This document shows, piece by piece, positions 1-7,963 of a DNA stretch of 33,328 nucleotides (position 1 is its first letter; every line of letters begins with the position of its first letter). The notes beneath the pieces are model-generated. The model was not told the DNA's origin. It ran no database searches and saw only the letters and a list, made by a program, of their open reading frames with translations. This stretch comes from Flavobacteriales bacterium BRH_c54. Lineage in GTDB: Bacteria; Bacteroidota; Bacteroidia; Flavobacteriales_E; Vicingaceae. The stretch is from NCBI GenBank assembly GCA_000961845.1, contig LADZ01000022.1, positions 1 to 33,328 of the forward strand, in the 5' to 3' direction. A program made the translations under genes and the position numbers.

Positions 1-1238
1 TCTGCTAATAAACCCTCAATTTCTGTCAGTTTTGTTTTAGGATATTGTTCATCAGGTTTAACTCCTAATGCCTCATTGTATTTCCCCTTAGCTGCATCAT
101 ATTCTTTTGCCGCTAATGCTTTATCAGCCGCTGCAATTGCTGCATTATACTTTTCTTGTTTAGCTTTTTCTTCTGCCTCTTTTTTAGCAATTTCTGCTAA
201 TACCGCTTCAATTTCTTTTAATTTTGTTTTAGGATAGGCTTCAAAATCTTTAAGTGCTGCAGCTTTCTGAAAATCTATTTTTGCTTTTTCATAATCTTTA
301 TTAATCATATAAGCATCTCCGGAGGTAATTAAATCATTATATTCTTTATCGGTTTTTTCTTTATTCTTAATAATATCGTCAATCTCTTTAATTTTATTTT
401 GCGGATAAGCTTCATTAGGTTTGTAGCTAATTGCAGCATTATACTCCATTTTAGCTTTTTCCCAGTTTCTTTCTTTAAAAGCAGCATCGGCACGTTCTAT
501 TGCTGTTGTATATCTAGCATTTGCTTCATTTGCTGCGGCTAATTCATCGGCTATTAATCCTAATTGAAATTGAGGATATGTTTCACTCGGTAATAACTTA
601 GCGGCCTGTTCGTATAACGGCTTTGCTTCTACATATTTTTTAGCATTAAAAAGTTTATCTGCGGAAGCTATTACTGTAGCATATTCTTTCTCTTTTGCTT
701 TTCTGGCAGCTTCTTGTTCTTTACGTTTCTGCTCATGATCTTTTTTAAGTTGCTCTAATTCTTTTTGTATCGATTTAGTATAATTCGGATCGTAATCCAT
801 ATATCCATAAGCAGGATCAAAAGCTACTTTTGCGATTGGTTTATCTAAAATAGAAACATCTAGCCCCTCAACCTCTTCAAAAAGATTCATTTCCATAGGA
901 AATTCGAAGCCATACTTAGCATCTTCTGGCGGTACATTTTTAGTAGAAAACTCTATTTTTTTTCCTGTAAATCCCGGTTTAGAAAACTCGACTAAATAAA
1001 CAGCATCTGGCGGTAATTCCAATACAAATTCTCCATTTGCAGGAGTATTAATTGTCTTCCAAACTGCTCCATTACGTTTAATAGTAATGGTTACTCCTTC
1101 AAATCTTTTCTTCGTATCTTCATTTTTCACTGTCCCCTTAACATCTAACTTCCACTGAGCTTTTAATTCAGGAGAATACATCAGCATTGAAATCATCAAT
1201 ACCAACAATGAGATTATATGTTTATTTCTAATCAACAT
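1..1238 (-). CDS. Secreted repeat protein with carboxypeptidase-regulatory-like N-terminus, partial
   Basis: An open frame of 412 codons runs without a stop from an ATG at 1238 off the left edge, so the C-terminus is missing. Residues 1-28 form a signal peptide (basic start, hydrophobic stretch, end near LKAQ). Residues about 29-115 look like a carboxypeptidase regulatory-like/SpaA-type beta sandwich (motifs KGTVKN, PANGEF, FSKPGFTGKK). A charged helical linker (about 145-175) follows. The rest consists of imperfect helical repeats of roughly 60 residues resembling TPRs, each ending in a YP-x-x-K/Q-x-K/L-x-x-I motif (ETYPQ, EAYPQ, EAYPK, EQYPK). I infer an exported, probably cell-surface or periplasmic scaffold protein. 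The specific function is not recognised. A GATATTTG sequence just upstream resembles a -7 box with one mismatch. Confidence 0.8.
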   Translation of the reverse strand, partial: MLIRNKHIISLLVLMISMLMYSPELKAQWKLDVKGTVKNEDTKKRFEGVTITIKRNGAVWKTINTPANGEFVLELPPDAVYLVEFSKPGFTGKKIEFSTKNVPPEDAKYGFEFPMEMNLFEEVEGLDVSILDKPIAKVAFDPAYGYMDYDPNYTKSIQKELEQLKKDHEQKRKEQEAARKAKEKEYATVIASADKLFNAKKYVEAKPLYEQAAKLLPSETYPQFQLGLIADELAAANEANARYTTAIERADAAFKERNWEKAKMEYNAAISYKPNEAYPQNKIKEIDDIIKNKEKTDKEYNDLITSGDAYMINKDYEKAKIDFQKAAALKDFEAYPKTKLKEIEAVLAEIAKKEAEEKAKQEKYNAAIAAADKALAAKEYDAAKGKYNEALGVKPDEQYPKTKLTEIEGLLA

Positions 1239-1365
1239 AAAGATAACTTACAAATATCGTAATTCCATATTAAAAACGAAAATAAGTTTAATAAAGTGTT
1301 AAACATTCATTTACATCTTATTAACGATATTTAGATGCAAAAACTGTGAAAGTTGAATAACTAAT

Positions 1366-2118
1366 TTAGAAAGATTGTGCAATTACTAGGAAATCAGCTG
1401 CTTTAAGTGATGCACCACCAATTAAACCTCCATCAATATCGGGATTGGCAAAAAGTTCTTTTGCGTTGGATGCATTACAACTTCCTCCGTAAAGAATAGA
1501 ACAGTTTTGAGCCACTGCTTCATTATAAAATTCTTTTAATACCTTACGAATAAATGCGTGCATTTCTTGAGCTTGTTCTGCTGTAGCAGTAACACCTGTA
1601 CCTATTGCCCAAACAGGCTCATAAGCTATTACTACATTTTTAATTTCATTTTCATTCAAATGAAAAAGTCCTTCTTTTAGTTGTTGCTCAACCACATTAA
1701 AATGATTGTTTTCCTCTCTTTCTGAAAGCAATTCTCCACAACAAAAAATAGGAGATAAATCAGCAGCTAATGCTCTATTTATTTTTTCTGCAATAATTGC
1801 ATTGGTTTCGTAATAATAAGTTCTTCTTTCAGAATGACCAACAATAACATAATTTGCTCCACAAGATTTTATCATTTGTGCAGCTATTTCCCCTGTATAT
1901 GCTCCTGATTCATGTTCAGAACAGTTTTGAGCTCCTAAAGCTATAGCAGAATTTCCTAATTGTTCTTTAAATAAAGGAATGTATAAAGCAGGAGGATTAA
2001 TAATTAAAGTAACATCGGAAACATCTTTTTCTACTAATTGAATATCTTGTAGCAATTGTTTGGCTTCATCTAATTGCAAATTCATTTTCCAATTTCCGGC
2101 AACTATTTTTTTTCGCAT
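1366..2118 (-). CDS. tpiA: Triosephosphate isomerase
   Basis: This is a full-length 250-aa TIM-barrel enzyme that interconverts dihydroxyacetone phosphate and glyceraldehyde 3-phosphate in glycolysis and gluconeogenesis. The substrate-binding N9 and K11 lie in GNWKMN. The electrophilic histidine H95 is in VIVGHSERR, and the catalytic base E167 is in YEPVWAIGTG, which begins the flexible loop 6. The phosphate-binding ends LYGGS and GGLIGGASL are both intact. The length is normal for the family. The gene starts 33 bases after the stop of the ABC permease gene, so it is probably the last gene of the DUF1599-DoxX-permease-tpiA operon. The identification is secure. Confidence 0.98.
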   Translation of the reverse strand: MRKKIVAGNWKMNLQLDEAKQLLQDIQLVEKDVSDVTLIINPPALYIPLFKEQLGNSAIALGAQNCSEHESGAYTGEIAAQMIKSCGANYVIVGHSERRTYYYETNAIIAEKINRALAADLSPIFCCGELLSEREENNHFNVVEQQLKEGLFHLNENEIKNVVIAYEPVWAIGTGVTATAEQAQEMHAFIRKVLKEFYNEAVAQNCSILYGGSCNASNAKELFANPDIDGGLIGGASLKAADFLVIAQSF

Positions 2119-2151
2119 TTCTTCAATTGTATTGGTAAAATAATAATCAAT

Positions 2152-3237
2152 TTACTTAACTCTAACTCTTGGGTCGAGCATTCCGTAAACAATATCTACA
2201 ATAATATTTATAATCACAAAAATTGTTGATGTAAGTAAAACTCCTCCCATTACTATTGGTAAATCGTATTTTGTAAGTGCATCATACAACACCCAACCTA
2301 ACCCTTTCCAGGCAAATATCATTTCTACAAAAAGTGCTCCTGCCAATAAGCTGGCAAACATTCCTGAAACAGCCGTAACAACTGGATTTAAAGCATTTTT
2401 TAACGCATGTTTTATTACTACTACCATTTTAGATAATCCCTTGGCTCTTGCTGTTCTTATATAATCTTGCGACATTACATCAAGCATAGAGCTTCTAGTA
2501 AGTTGCAAGATGGCTGAAATTGGTCGAATACCTAATGTAAATGCAGGTAAAACAAGGTTACTTAATTTCAAAATCTCTCCATTACCCAAATCATCATACT
2601 CAAATAAACTTCCTGTCATATTAAACAAGTTTATGCCTGTAGCTTGCGGCAAGGCAAAACCTATTAACCAAGAAATAATAATAGCTGAATAAAAGGAAGG
2701 GATAGACATTCCCAACACCGATAAAAATAATAAGGTTTTATCTACCCAAGTATCTTTCATTAAAGAAGTTATAATTCCGAACAATACTCCAAAAAAAGAA
2801 GCAAATAATATCGCAGCTATTGCTAACACAGCGGTCTCCGGAAGATAATCGAGTAATATTTCCGAAACTTGCCGCTTAGTTTGATAAGACCGCCTCAGAT
2901 AAGGTGTTTTTGCTACTAAAACGTTGTTTTCTCCAAAAGTAAAAAGTGTAGAGTAGGAATATTTATTATCATCTAAATACAAATAATGTTCTTCGTCTGT
3001 ACTATGAACAGAAATAGGTGACAAATCATTCAGATACATTACAAACTGCGTTGAAAGTGTTTGATCTAGTCCTAAATCTTTTTGGATAACTCTTAGCGAT
3101 TCTTCATCTGCTCTTTGTCCCATAAGCATACGAGCAGGATCGCCCGGCAATACGTTAAAAAGCAAAAACACTACTGTAATAACTCCCGCTAATACTAATA
3201 GTCCGTACAATATTCTTTTAGTGATAAACCGTGACAC
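2152..3237 (-). CDS. ABC transporter permease, DppB/OppB family
   Basis: This 361-aa inner-membrane permease belongs to the peptide/nickel (type I) ABC importer class. An N-terminal membrane helix (about 9-29) is followed by the family signature FNVLPGDPAR. The remaining helices lie between about 130 and 358. The cytoplasmic EAA-type loop that docks the ATPase is at about 251-283 (SQDYIRTARAKGLS). Residues about 73-120 are a polar, tyrosine- and serine-rich periplasmic segment between the first two helices. No second permease, ATPase or binding protein is encoded nearby, so substrate and partners are unknown. The gene lies six bases downstream of the DoxX-like gene and is probably cotranscribed with it. 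Confidence 0.9.
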   Translation of the reverse strand: MSRFITKRILYGLLVLAGVITVVFLLFNVLPGDPARMLMGQRADEESLRVIQKDLGLDQTLSTQFVMYLNDLSPISVHSTDEEHYLYLDDNKYSYSTLFTFGENNVLVAKTPYLRRSYQTKRQVSEILLDYLPETAVLAIAAILFASFFGVLFGIITSLMKDTWVDKTLLFLSVLGMSIPSFYSAIIISWLIGFALPQATGINLFNMTGSLFEYDDLGNGEILKLSNLVLPAFTLGIRPISAILQLTRSSMLDVMSQDYIRTARAKGLSKMVVVIKHALKNALNPVVTAVSGMFASLLAGALFVEMIFAWKGLGWVLYDALTKYDLPIVMGGVLLTSTIFVIINIIVDIVYGMLDPRVRVK

Positions 3238-3243
3238 TATCCG

Positions 3244-4722
3244 TTATTTTGTTAATATTTGATTTTTAACATCTTCATAATTTGGCAAATCGTTGGCATG
3301 CCATTTTGCCAATACCTTCCCTTGTTGCAACAACACTATTCCAGGATTTGCTCTAACAATTGTTTTCAATGTAATGGCATCACAAGAATAAAAATCATAA
3401 TTTACTTGATGTTTACCTTTAAAAACCTCCACATTATCATTTGATGAAGCTGTTAATCCGATAAAATAATGTCCTTCTTTAAAACATTGGTCGGCAAATG
3501 TATTAATTTTTTTGATTGCTTGTTCATCCGTTTTTTTAATATCATAAGCTATCATCATAAATAAATACCCCGGATCATTCATGTAATCCTGTGTATAGTC
3601 GTATTCATCTGCTCCAATTATTGTAAAGTCTGTAATAGCTGCTTTATCTCCAATAGAAATAAGTTTAGTGGTTCTGTCAGAAAACTCATAGTTTTCATCA
3701 TCCCAAGGATAATTAACTTCTGTAAATTCCTCAACTTTTCCGGTAGTTTTATTTTTATAATAAAAAATATTTTCGAAAACATCCGGCTTAGCTCCTTCAG
3801 GCAATTTCATTTGCTCAGGAATACTTTTTCCTATTGCATAAGGTCTGTAATCTTTTACAGGAAGGTGATTGTAAGTATAGTTAATAAAGATTAGGGTAAT
3901 AAGCGTTACCAAGCCAATAATTATCCATTGGTTTACTTCTTTTTTGAAGAACTTTTTAATAGCATAATATGCTCCAAAACCAATTAGTGTAAATAAAACT
4001 GGAAAGTACCACCCGAATACCCATGAAAGTAAAATAACACCAACTATTCCTCCGGATAAAAGAATAATATCATCTTGCATGGTATTCAGCTTAATTTTAT
4101 TTCTATAAAAGAATATTGGAATAAGGAGAACTATCAATGCGAAATCTTTAAAAAATGATTCCCAAGGTGTTAAACTTCTACCTAAAGAACCTTTCATAGC
4201 ATCTCCAAAACAACCGCAATCGGTAACACATTGAACAGGCATTTCTTCTTTATAAACTACAATTTCACTGGTCTCTTCTACTACAACAATTTTACTATCT
4301 GCTTCAGCTCTTTCTATCATTCTAGCATGTTCCGGAGAATTTACTTGTACTTCAGTTAAATTAGTATAGGTTGCAGAAGTATCGCAAGTAGCGGTATGTA
4401 AGGTTAAGAAAAAGAACATAATGGTTAGTGCCAATAAGGAATAAAGTGTTAACTTAATTTTAGTAGCAAAAAGCAACATAAAACCAAGAATTACTTCGGC
4501 AGCACACATAATAATAGCTATTCCCAAAGCATATTCCATTAAAAATTCTAATGAAAAAGTATCCCAACCGAACCAATCTCTAATTCTGTAAGCTAATGCT
4601 CCGTTTTCAAAATATTCTTCTAGTTTATAGCTAAATCCTAAGGTATCATTAGCTTTTATTAATCCGGAAACAATAAATAAAGCTCCAACTAAAATACGAC
4701 AAATATTCACCAATAATTTCAT
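3244..4722 (-). CDS. BT_3928-type DoxX family membrane protein with thioredoxin-like C-terminus
   Basis: The protein has 492 residues. The N-terminal half has a DoxX/MauE-like helix bundle (helices near 5-22, 62-86 and 92-110) and further helices at about 192-206 and 218-285. Between the helices lies a cysteine cluster, C165, C169 and C171, in the motif VTDCGCFGDA, which is typical of the Bacteroidota BT_3928 family. The C-terminal 180 residues resemble a thioredoxin fold (FKGKHQVNYDFYSCDA, ANPGIVLLQQGKVLAKW) but lack a CxxC active site. A role in membrane redox or protein-thiol chemistry is inference; no substrate is known to me. It sits between the DUF1599 gene (12 bases upstream) and the permease gene (6 bases downstream), which indicates one operon. 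Confidence 0.85.
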   Translation of the reverse strand: MKLLVNICRILVGALFIVSGLIKANDTLGFSYKLEEYFENGALAYRIRDWFGWDTFSLEFLMEYALGIAIIMCAAEVILGFMLLFATKIKLTLYSLLALTIMFFFLTLHTATCDTSATYTNLTEVQVNSPEHARMIERAEADSKIVVVEETSEIVVYKEEMPVQCVTDCGCFGDAMKGSLGRSLTPWESFFKDFALIVLLIPIFFYRNKIKLNTMQDDIILLSGGIVGVILLSWVFGWYFPVLFTLIGFGAYYAIKKFFKKEVNQWIIIGLVTLITLIFINYTYNHLPVKDYRPYAIGKSIPEQMKLPEGAKPDVFENIFYYKNKTTGKVEEFTEVNYPWDDENYEFSDRTTKLISIGDKAAITDFTIIGADEYDYTQDYMNDPGYLFMMIAYDIKKTDEQAIKKINTFADQCFKEGHYFIGLTASSNDNVEVFKGKHQVNYDFYSCDAITLKTIVRANPGIVLLQQGKVLAKWHANDLPNYEDVKNQILTK

Positions 4723-4734
4723 CTGTTTACTTTT

Positions 4735-5280
4735 TTATTTGTTCTTAAACTCTAGTTTAATTAAAGCAAAAACTGCATAATTAATCATATCGAAATAGTT
4801 AGCATCTATTCCTTCAGAAATTAATGTTTTGCCTTTGTTATCTTCTATTTGTTTGGTTCTTAGCAGTTTCATCAAAATTAAATCTGTTAATGAACTAATT
4901 CTCATATCTCTCCAAGCCTCACCATAATCGTGATTTTTGTTTTGCATCAATTCTTTTGCTTCTAAAAAATATTTTGAATACAATTTTACTGCTTCTTCTT
5001 CGGGTAATTCGGTGTTTTCATTGTAGCCTAATTCTAGCTGAACTAATGCCATAATGCAATAATTTACTATTCCGATGTATTCAGATTTTACATCTTCCTT
5101 AATTTTACTTTCACCAACTTCTTCAAGCGTTCTGATTCTTTTTGCTTTAATAAAAATTTGATCGGTTAATGAACTTGTTCGTAAAATTCGCCAAGCACTG
5201 CCATAGTCTTTCATTTTTTTCGTAAATATGTCAGAGCAAATTTTTATTATCACATCGTATTGTTTATCGGTTTTATTCAT
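4735..5280 (-). CDS. DUF1599 protein with two tandem copies of the domain
   Basis: This 181-aa soluble protein consists of two copies of one helical domain. The first carries KDYGSAWRILRTSSLTD (about 24-40), the second HDYGEAWRDMRISSLTD (about 117-133). Each is followed by a lysine/arginine-rich helix and an x-NY-x-x-x-ALxxLE-type ending (VNYCIMALVQLEL and INYAVFALIKLEF). The period is 93 residues. The domain matches what is called DUF1599, described in some databases as a nucleotide-modification-associated domain; its activity is not established to my knowledge. The conserved D-Y-G, W and R residues could form a ligand pocket (inference). It is the first gene of the operon that runs to tpiA and it diverges from folP across 23 bases. 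Confidence 0.88.
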   Translation of the reverse strand: MNKTDKQYDVIIKICSDIFTKKMKDYGSAWRILRTSSLTDQIFIKAKRIRTLEEVGESKIKEDVKSEYIGIVNYCIMALVQLELGYNENTELPEEEAVKLYSKYFLEAKELMQNKNHDYGEAWRDMRISSLTDLILMKLLRTKQIEDNKGKTLISEGIDANYFDMINYAVFALIKLEFKNK

Positions 5281-5303
5281 ATTAACTTATACACTTTATT
5301 TTC

Positions 5304-6176
5304 ATGAAAAAAGAAAAACGGAAAGATACATTATTTTTAAAAAATACACTTATAAATTGCAAAGGTAATTTATTAAATTTAGACGAACCATGCATAATGG
5401 GCATATTAAATGTAACTCCTGACTCATTTTTTGATGGTGGCAGCTATCTATCGGAGGAAGAAATTGTTACACAAGTAAAAAAACACTTAGATGAAGGTGC
5501 TGCCATTATTGATGTTGGCGGATATTCTACCAAACCGGGAGCCGCTTTTGTTAGTGAAGAAGAGGAGTTGAACAGGGTGTTGCCTATCGTTAAGTTAATT
5601 CATCAGGAATTTCCTGAGTGCATTATTTCTATTGATACCTTTAGGAGTAAAATTGCCGAAAAAGCTATTGAAAACGGAGCAAGTATTATCAACGATATTT
5701 CTGCGGGAAGCATGGATAAGCAGCTTTTCGATTGTGTTGCCAGTTTAAATGTTCCTTACATTTTAATGCACATGCAGGGCACTCCTGAAAATATGCAAAA
5801 AGCTCCCTCCTACAAAAATGTTACGCAAGAAGTAATGTATTTCTTGTCTGAAAAAGTAGATATCCTCACTAAAAAAGGAGTAAATGACATTATTATGGAC
5901 CCCGGATTTGGTTTTGGCAAAACAGTAGAACACAATTACGAGCTAATGCATCATTTAGCCGATTTCAACATTTTTGAATTGCCCATTTTAGTTGGTGTTT
6001 CCCGAAAATCTATGATTAACAAAGTTATTAAAACTACTCCTAAAGAAGCCTTGAATGGAACTACTGTACTAAACACCATTGCTTTAATGAAAGGAGCAAA
6101 CATCCTTAGGGTACATGATGTAAAAGCCGCCAAAGAAGCTATTTTGATTACGGAACAGATAAAGATGAGTAATTAA
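5304..6176 (+). CDS. folP: Dihydropteroate synthase
   Basis: A 290-aa TIM-barrel enzyme that joins 6-hydroxymethyl-7,8-dihydropterin pyrophosphate to p-aminobenzoate in folate synthesis, the target of sulfonamides. All family motifs are present: GILNVTPDSFFDGG (33-46), DVGGYSTKPGA (70-80), SIDTFRS with the pterin-binding D111, IINDISAG (N130, D131), DPGFGFGK (199-206), the SRK motif at 233-235 and RVHDVK near the C-terminus. About 15 residues before the usual INCKG beginning are extra. No other ATG is available before the core, so the start at 5304 is kept. The gene diverges from the DUF1599 gene with only 23 bases between the start codons. Confidence 0.97.
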   Translation: MKKEKRKDTLFLKNTLINCKGNLLNLDEPCIMGILNVTPDSFFDGGSYLSEEEIVTQVKKHLDEGAAIIDVGGYSTKPGAAFVSEEEELNRVLPIVKLIHQEFPECIISIDTFRSKIAEKAIENGASIINDISAGSMDKQLFDCVASLNVPYILMHMQGTPENMQKAPSYKNVTQEVMYFLSEKVDILTKKGVNDIIMDPGFGFGKTVEHNYELMHHLADFNIFELPILVGVSRKSMINKVIKTTPKEALNGTTVLNTIALMKGANILRVHDVKAAKEAILITEQIKMSN

Positions 6177-6251
6177 GAATCTTTTAAATTATTCTACGCA
6201 AATGCTTGAAACAGAGAATTGGTTATACTTAAAGGAGGTAAGGGTTTTAAT

Positions 6252-6719
6252 TCATTTTACACCTTGTTGTGCATAGTTTATTAATTCTTTCCATTGTTGT
6301 GTAGTCTTCTCAATACTTAGGTATCCATCTTGGTATGATGTTTTGGTTTCCTTCCTTTTCCAGAATTGTAGAGGGATAGTAGCAGTTGTTCCGAGATTTA
6401 TTGACTTCCCATTATCCAATTCAATTTCCACTTTAGTCTTAAAAATTCTAGAACCTTTAAAGTATTCAGTGATTTTCTTTCTTTTAGTCAGCAATAAGAA
6501 AAATGTGTCTACAGCATCTTCCATTGAATCAAAGTCAAAATCATAATGTATATGATTCATTCCGAAACCGATAGTTAATTCTTTATCATCACTTGAAATC
6601 CAGAACCCAGTGTCTCCAAGAGCAAGGTGACTTCCTTCATCATATTCAATAATATCCTTCTGAAATTCTTCTTTCAAGAAAGTACTCATTTTTTCAAACA
6701 GGTATTGATTAAATTTCAT
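6252..6719 (-). CDS. Hypothetical protein, 155 aa
   Basis: I do not recognise this family. The protein is soluble and acidic to neutral, with no signal peptide or membrane helix. It begins with an amphipathic helix (KFNQYLFEKMSTFLKEEFQ), then alternating strands (HLALGDTGFWISSDDKELTI, GFGMNHIHYDFDFDS), an acidic helix, a KKITEY segment, more strands and a C-terminal helix. That layout is reminiscent of small single-domain proteins of the immunity or SMI1 type, but there is no motif to support such a call. It converges with folP and stands alone. A 9-base inverted repeat (GGAGGTAAG at 6234-6242, CTTACCTCC at 6743-6751) flanks it. Base composition resembles its neighbours. The coding call is supported by length and a canonical ATG. 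Confidence 0.7.
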   Translation of the reverse strand: MKFNQYLFEKMSTFLKEEFQKDIIEYDEGSHLALGDTGFWISSDDKELTIGFGMNHIHYDFDFDSMEDAVDTFFLLLTKRKKITEYFKGSRIFKTKVEIELDNGKSINLGTTATIPLQFWKRKETKTSYQDGYLSIEKTTQQWKELINYAQQGVK

Positions 6720-6811
6720 AGTTCAATTATCCACACTAAATTCTTACCTCCAAATGTAATAATATCTATTTAAATTGTAATGTTTTAGCTTATTATTAGT
6801 GCTTTAGGTCT

Positions 6812-7513
6812 TTAACAATCCTGTACAAAAGGACGTTCTACATTAATTTTTGGGCTAATATAAGGAATATTTAAATTTAAGCCTCTAAGGATAAACAATA
6901 CCCCTATAATGATAATTAAAATTGGAAAGAATTTTCTGATTTTATTTCTGATAGCAACACTTACCACGCTTGCTAACTGCGTAGCTAAAAAAATTAATGG
7001 AAGTGTTCCTAAACCAAAAGCAGCCATAAACCATACGCTTTTATAAACATCGCCTAAGGCAATGGCAGAACCTATGGCGGTGTAGACCAATCCGCAAGGT
7101 AAAAAACCATTTAAAAAGCCTATAAACCACAAGTTGTGAAGTGATGAAGATTTTAATAAAGCTCCTAATTTTTGCTTCACAAAAGCTATTTGTTGATAGA
7201 CAAAACTTGTTGGTGATAAATTATTCAACCATTTGGAAGGAATTAACACTCCTAAGATTAAAATACTTCCGATTAAAATAGATAAAAATTGTTGGGAAGA
7301 TGCAGTTTTAATGCCCTGACCAAAAAAGCCAAATACAAAACCTAACATACTATAGGTTACTATTCTGCCAAAATTATAAGTTAAAGCCCCTACAATTCTA
7401 TACCCTACACTGCTATTTTTTAAGGGTAATGCAAAAGCTATTGGTCCGCACATGCCAATACAGTGCAAACTACCCAAAAATCCTAAAACAAAACCTACGA
7501 TTAAAATTTCCAT
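6812..7513 (-). CDS. TauE/SafE-like (DsbD_2/UreH family) membrane protein of the cbb3 locus
   Basis: A 233-aa protein with about six membrane helices. Helix 1 ends in the motif GSLHCIGMCGP (C18 and C22), and a later helix carries GFLNGFLPCGLVYTA. These paired cysteine motifs mark the cytochrome c biogenesis/DsbD_2 membrane family, usually annotated as sulfite exporter TauE/SafE or urease accessory UreH. In Bacteroidota it commonly follows ccoH. I infer a role in supplying copper or reducing power for assembly of the oxidase rather than sulfite export. It is the last gene of the cco operon, 12 bases after ccoH, and no clear terminator hairpin follows. Confidence 0.85.
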   Translation of the reverse strand: MEILIVGFVLGFLGSLHCIGMCGPIAFALPLKNSSVGYRIVGALTYNFGRIVTYSMLGFVFGFFGQGIKTASSQQFLSILIGSILILGVLIPSKWLNNLSPTSFVYQQIAFVKQKLGALLKSSSLHNLWFIGFLNGFLPCGLVYTAIGSAIALGDVYKSVWFMAAFGLGTLPLIFLATQLASVVSVAIRNKIRKFFPILIIIIGVLFILRGLNLNIPYISPKINVERPFVQDC

Positions 7514-7525
7514 TGACGGAGTTTT

Positions 7526-7963
7526 TTACAATTCTACTGTAAGCTCACTGTAATAAGCATTCCCGGCATTTTGCCATTCTATTCTGAGCTTATACATGCC
7601 TGTTGAGAACAAGTCTAAAGGATAAACTAATGTCTTACTTTCTGATGTGAAATCAACTGATTGATCTAAATTTGCATCTGAAGGTTTAAAGAAATTAATA
7701 TTGCCTTTTATCTCTCCTTCTACTTCGCTTGGAAAAATCAATTGCAATTTATCATTTTCAATTTTATAGCTAACTTGTTCTTCAAAATGACTTTTCGTAA
7801 GTGCTTCTTTATCTTTCAATCCTTGAAAAGCTAATTCTTTTTCGTAATAATCTTCTGTAACTAAATCTACATTTTGTTGACTTGCTTTAAAAACCATAGC
7901 ACTCATAGACGCTACAAATAGTGTTATGAAAATTACGATGCCTGTTCCCCAATTAAATTTCAT
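7526..7963 (-). CDS. ccoH: cbb3 oxidase assembly protein CcoH (FixH family)
   Basis: A 145-aa protein with one N-terminal membrane anchor (about 5-27, starting MKFNWGTGIVIFITLFV) and an extracytoplasmic beta-rich domain. The segment DLVTEDYYEKELAFQ (about 34-48) is the FixH signature (V-x-x-x-YYE-x-x). CcoH is a single-span factor needed for stable assembly of CcoP with the CcoNO core. Its ATG overlaps the ccoG stop by one base (TAATG), which indicates translational coupling. It lies between ccoG and the TauE-like gene, as expected for this locus. Confidence 0.92.
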   Translation of the reverse strand: MKFNWGTGIVIFITLFVASMSAMVFKASQQNVDLVTEDYYEKELAFQGLKDKEALTKSHFEEQVSYKIENDKLQLIFPSEVEGEIKGNINFFKPSDANLDQSVDFTSESKTLVYPLDLFSTGMYKLRIEWQNAGNAYYSELTVEL

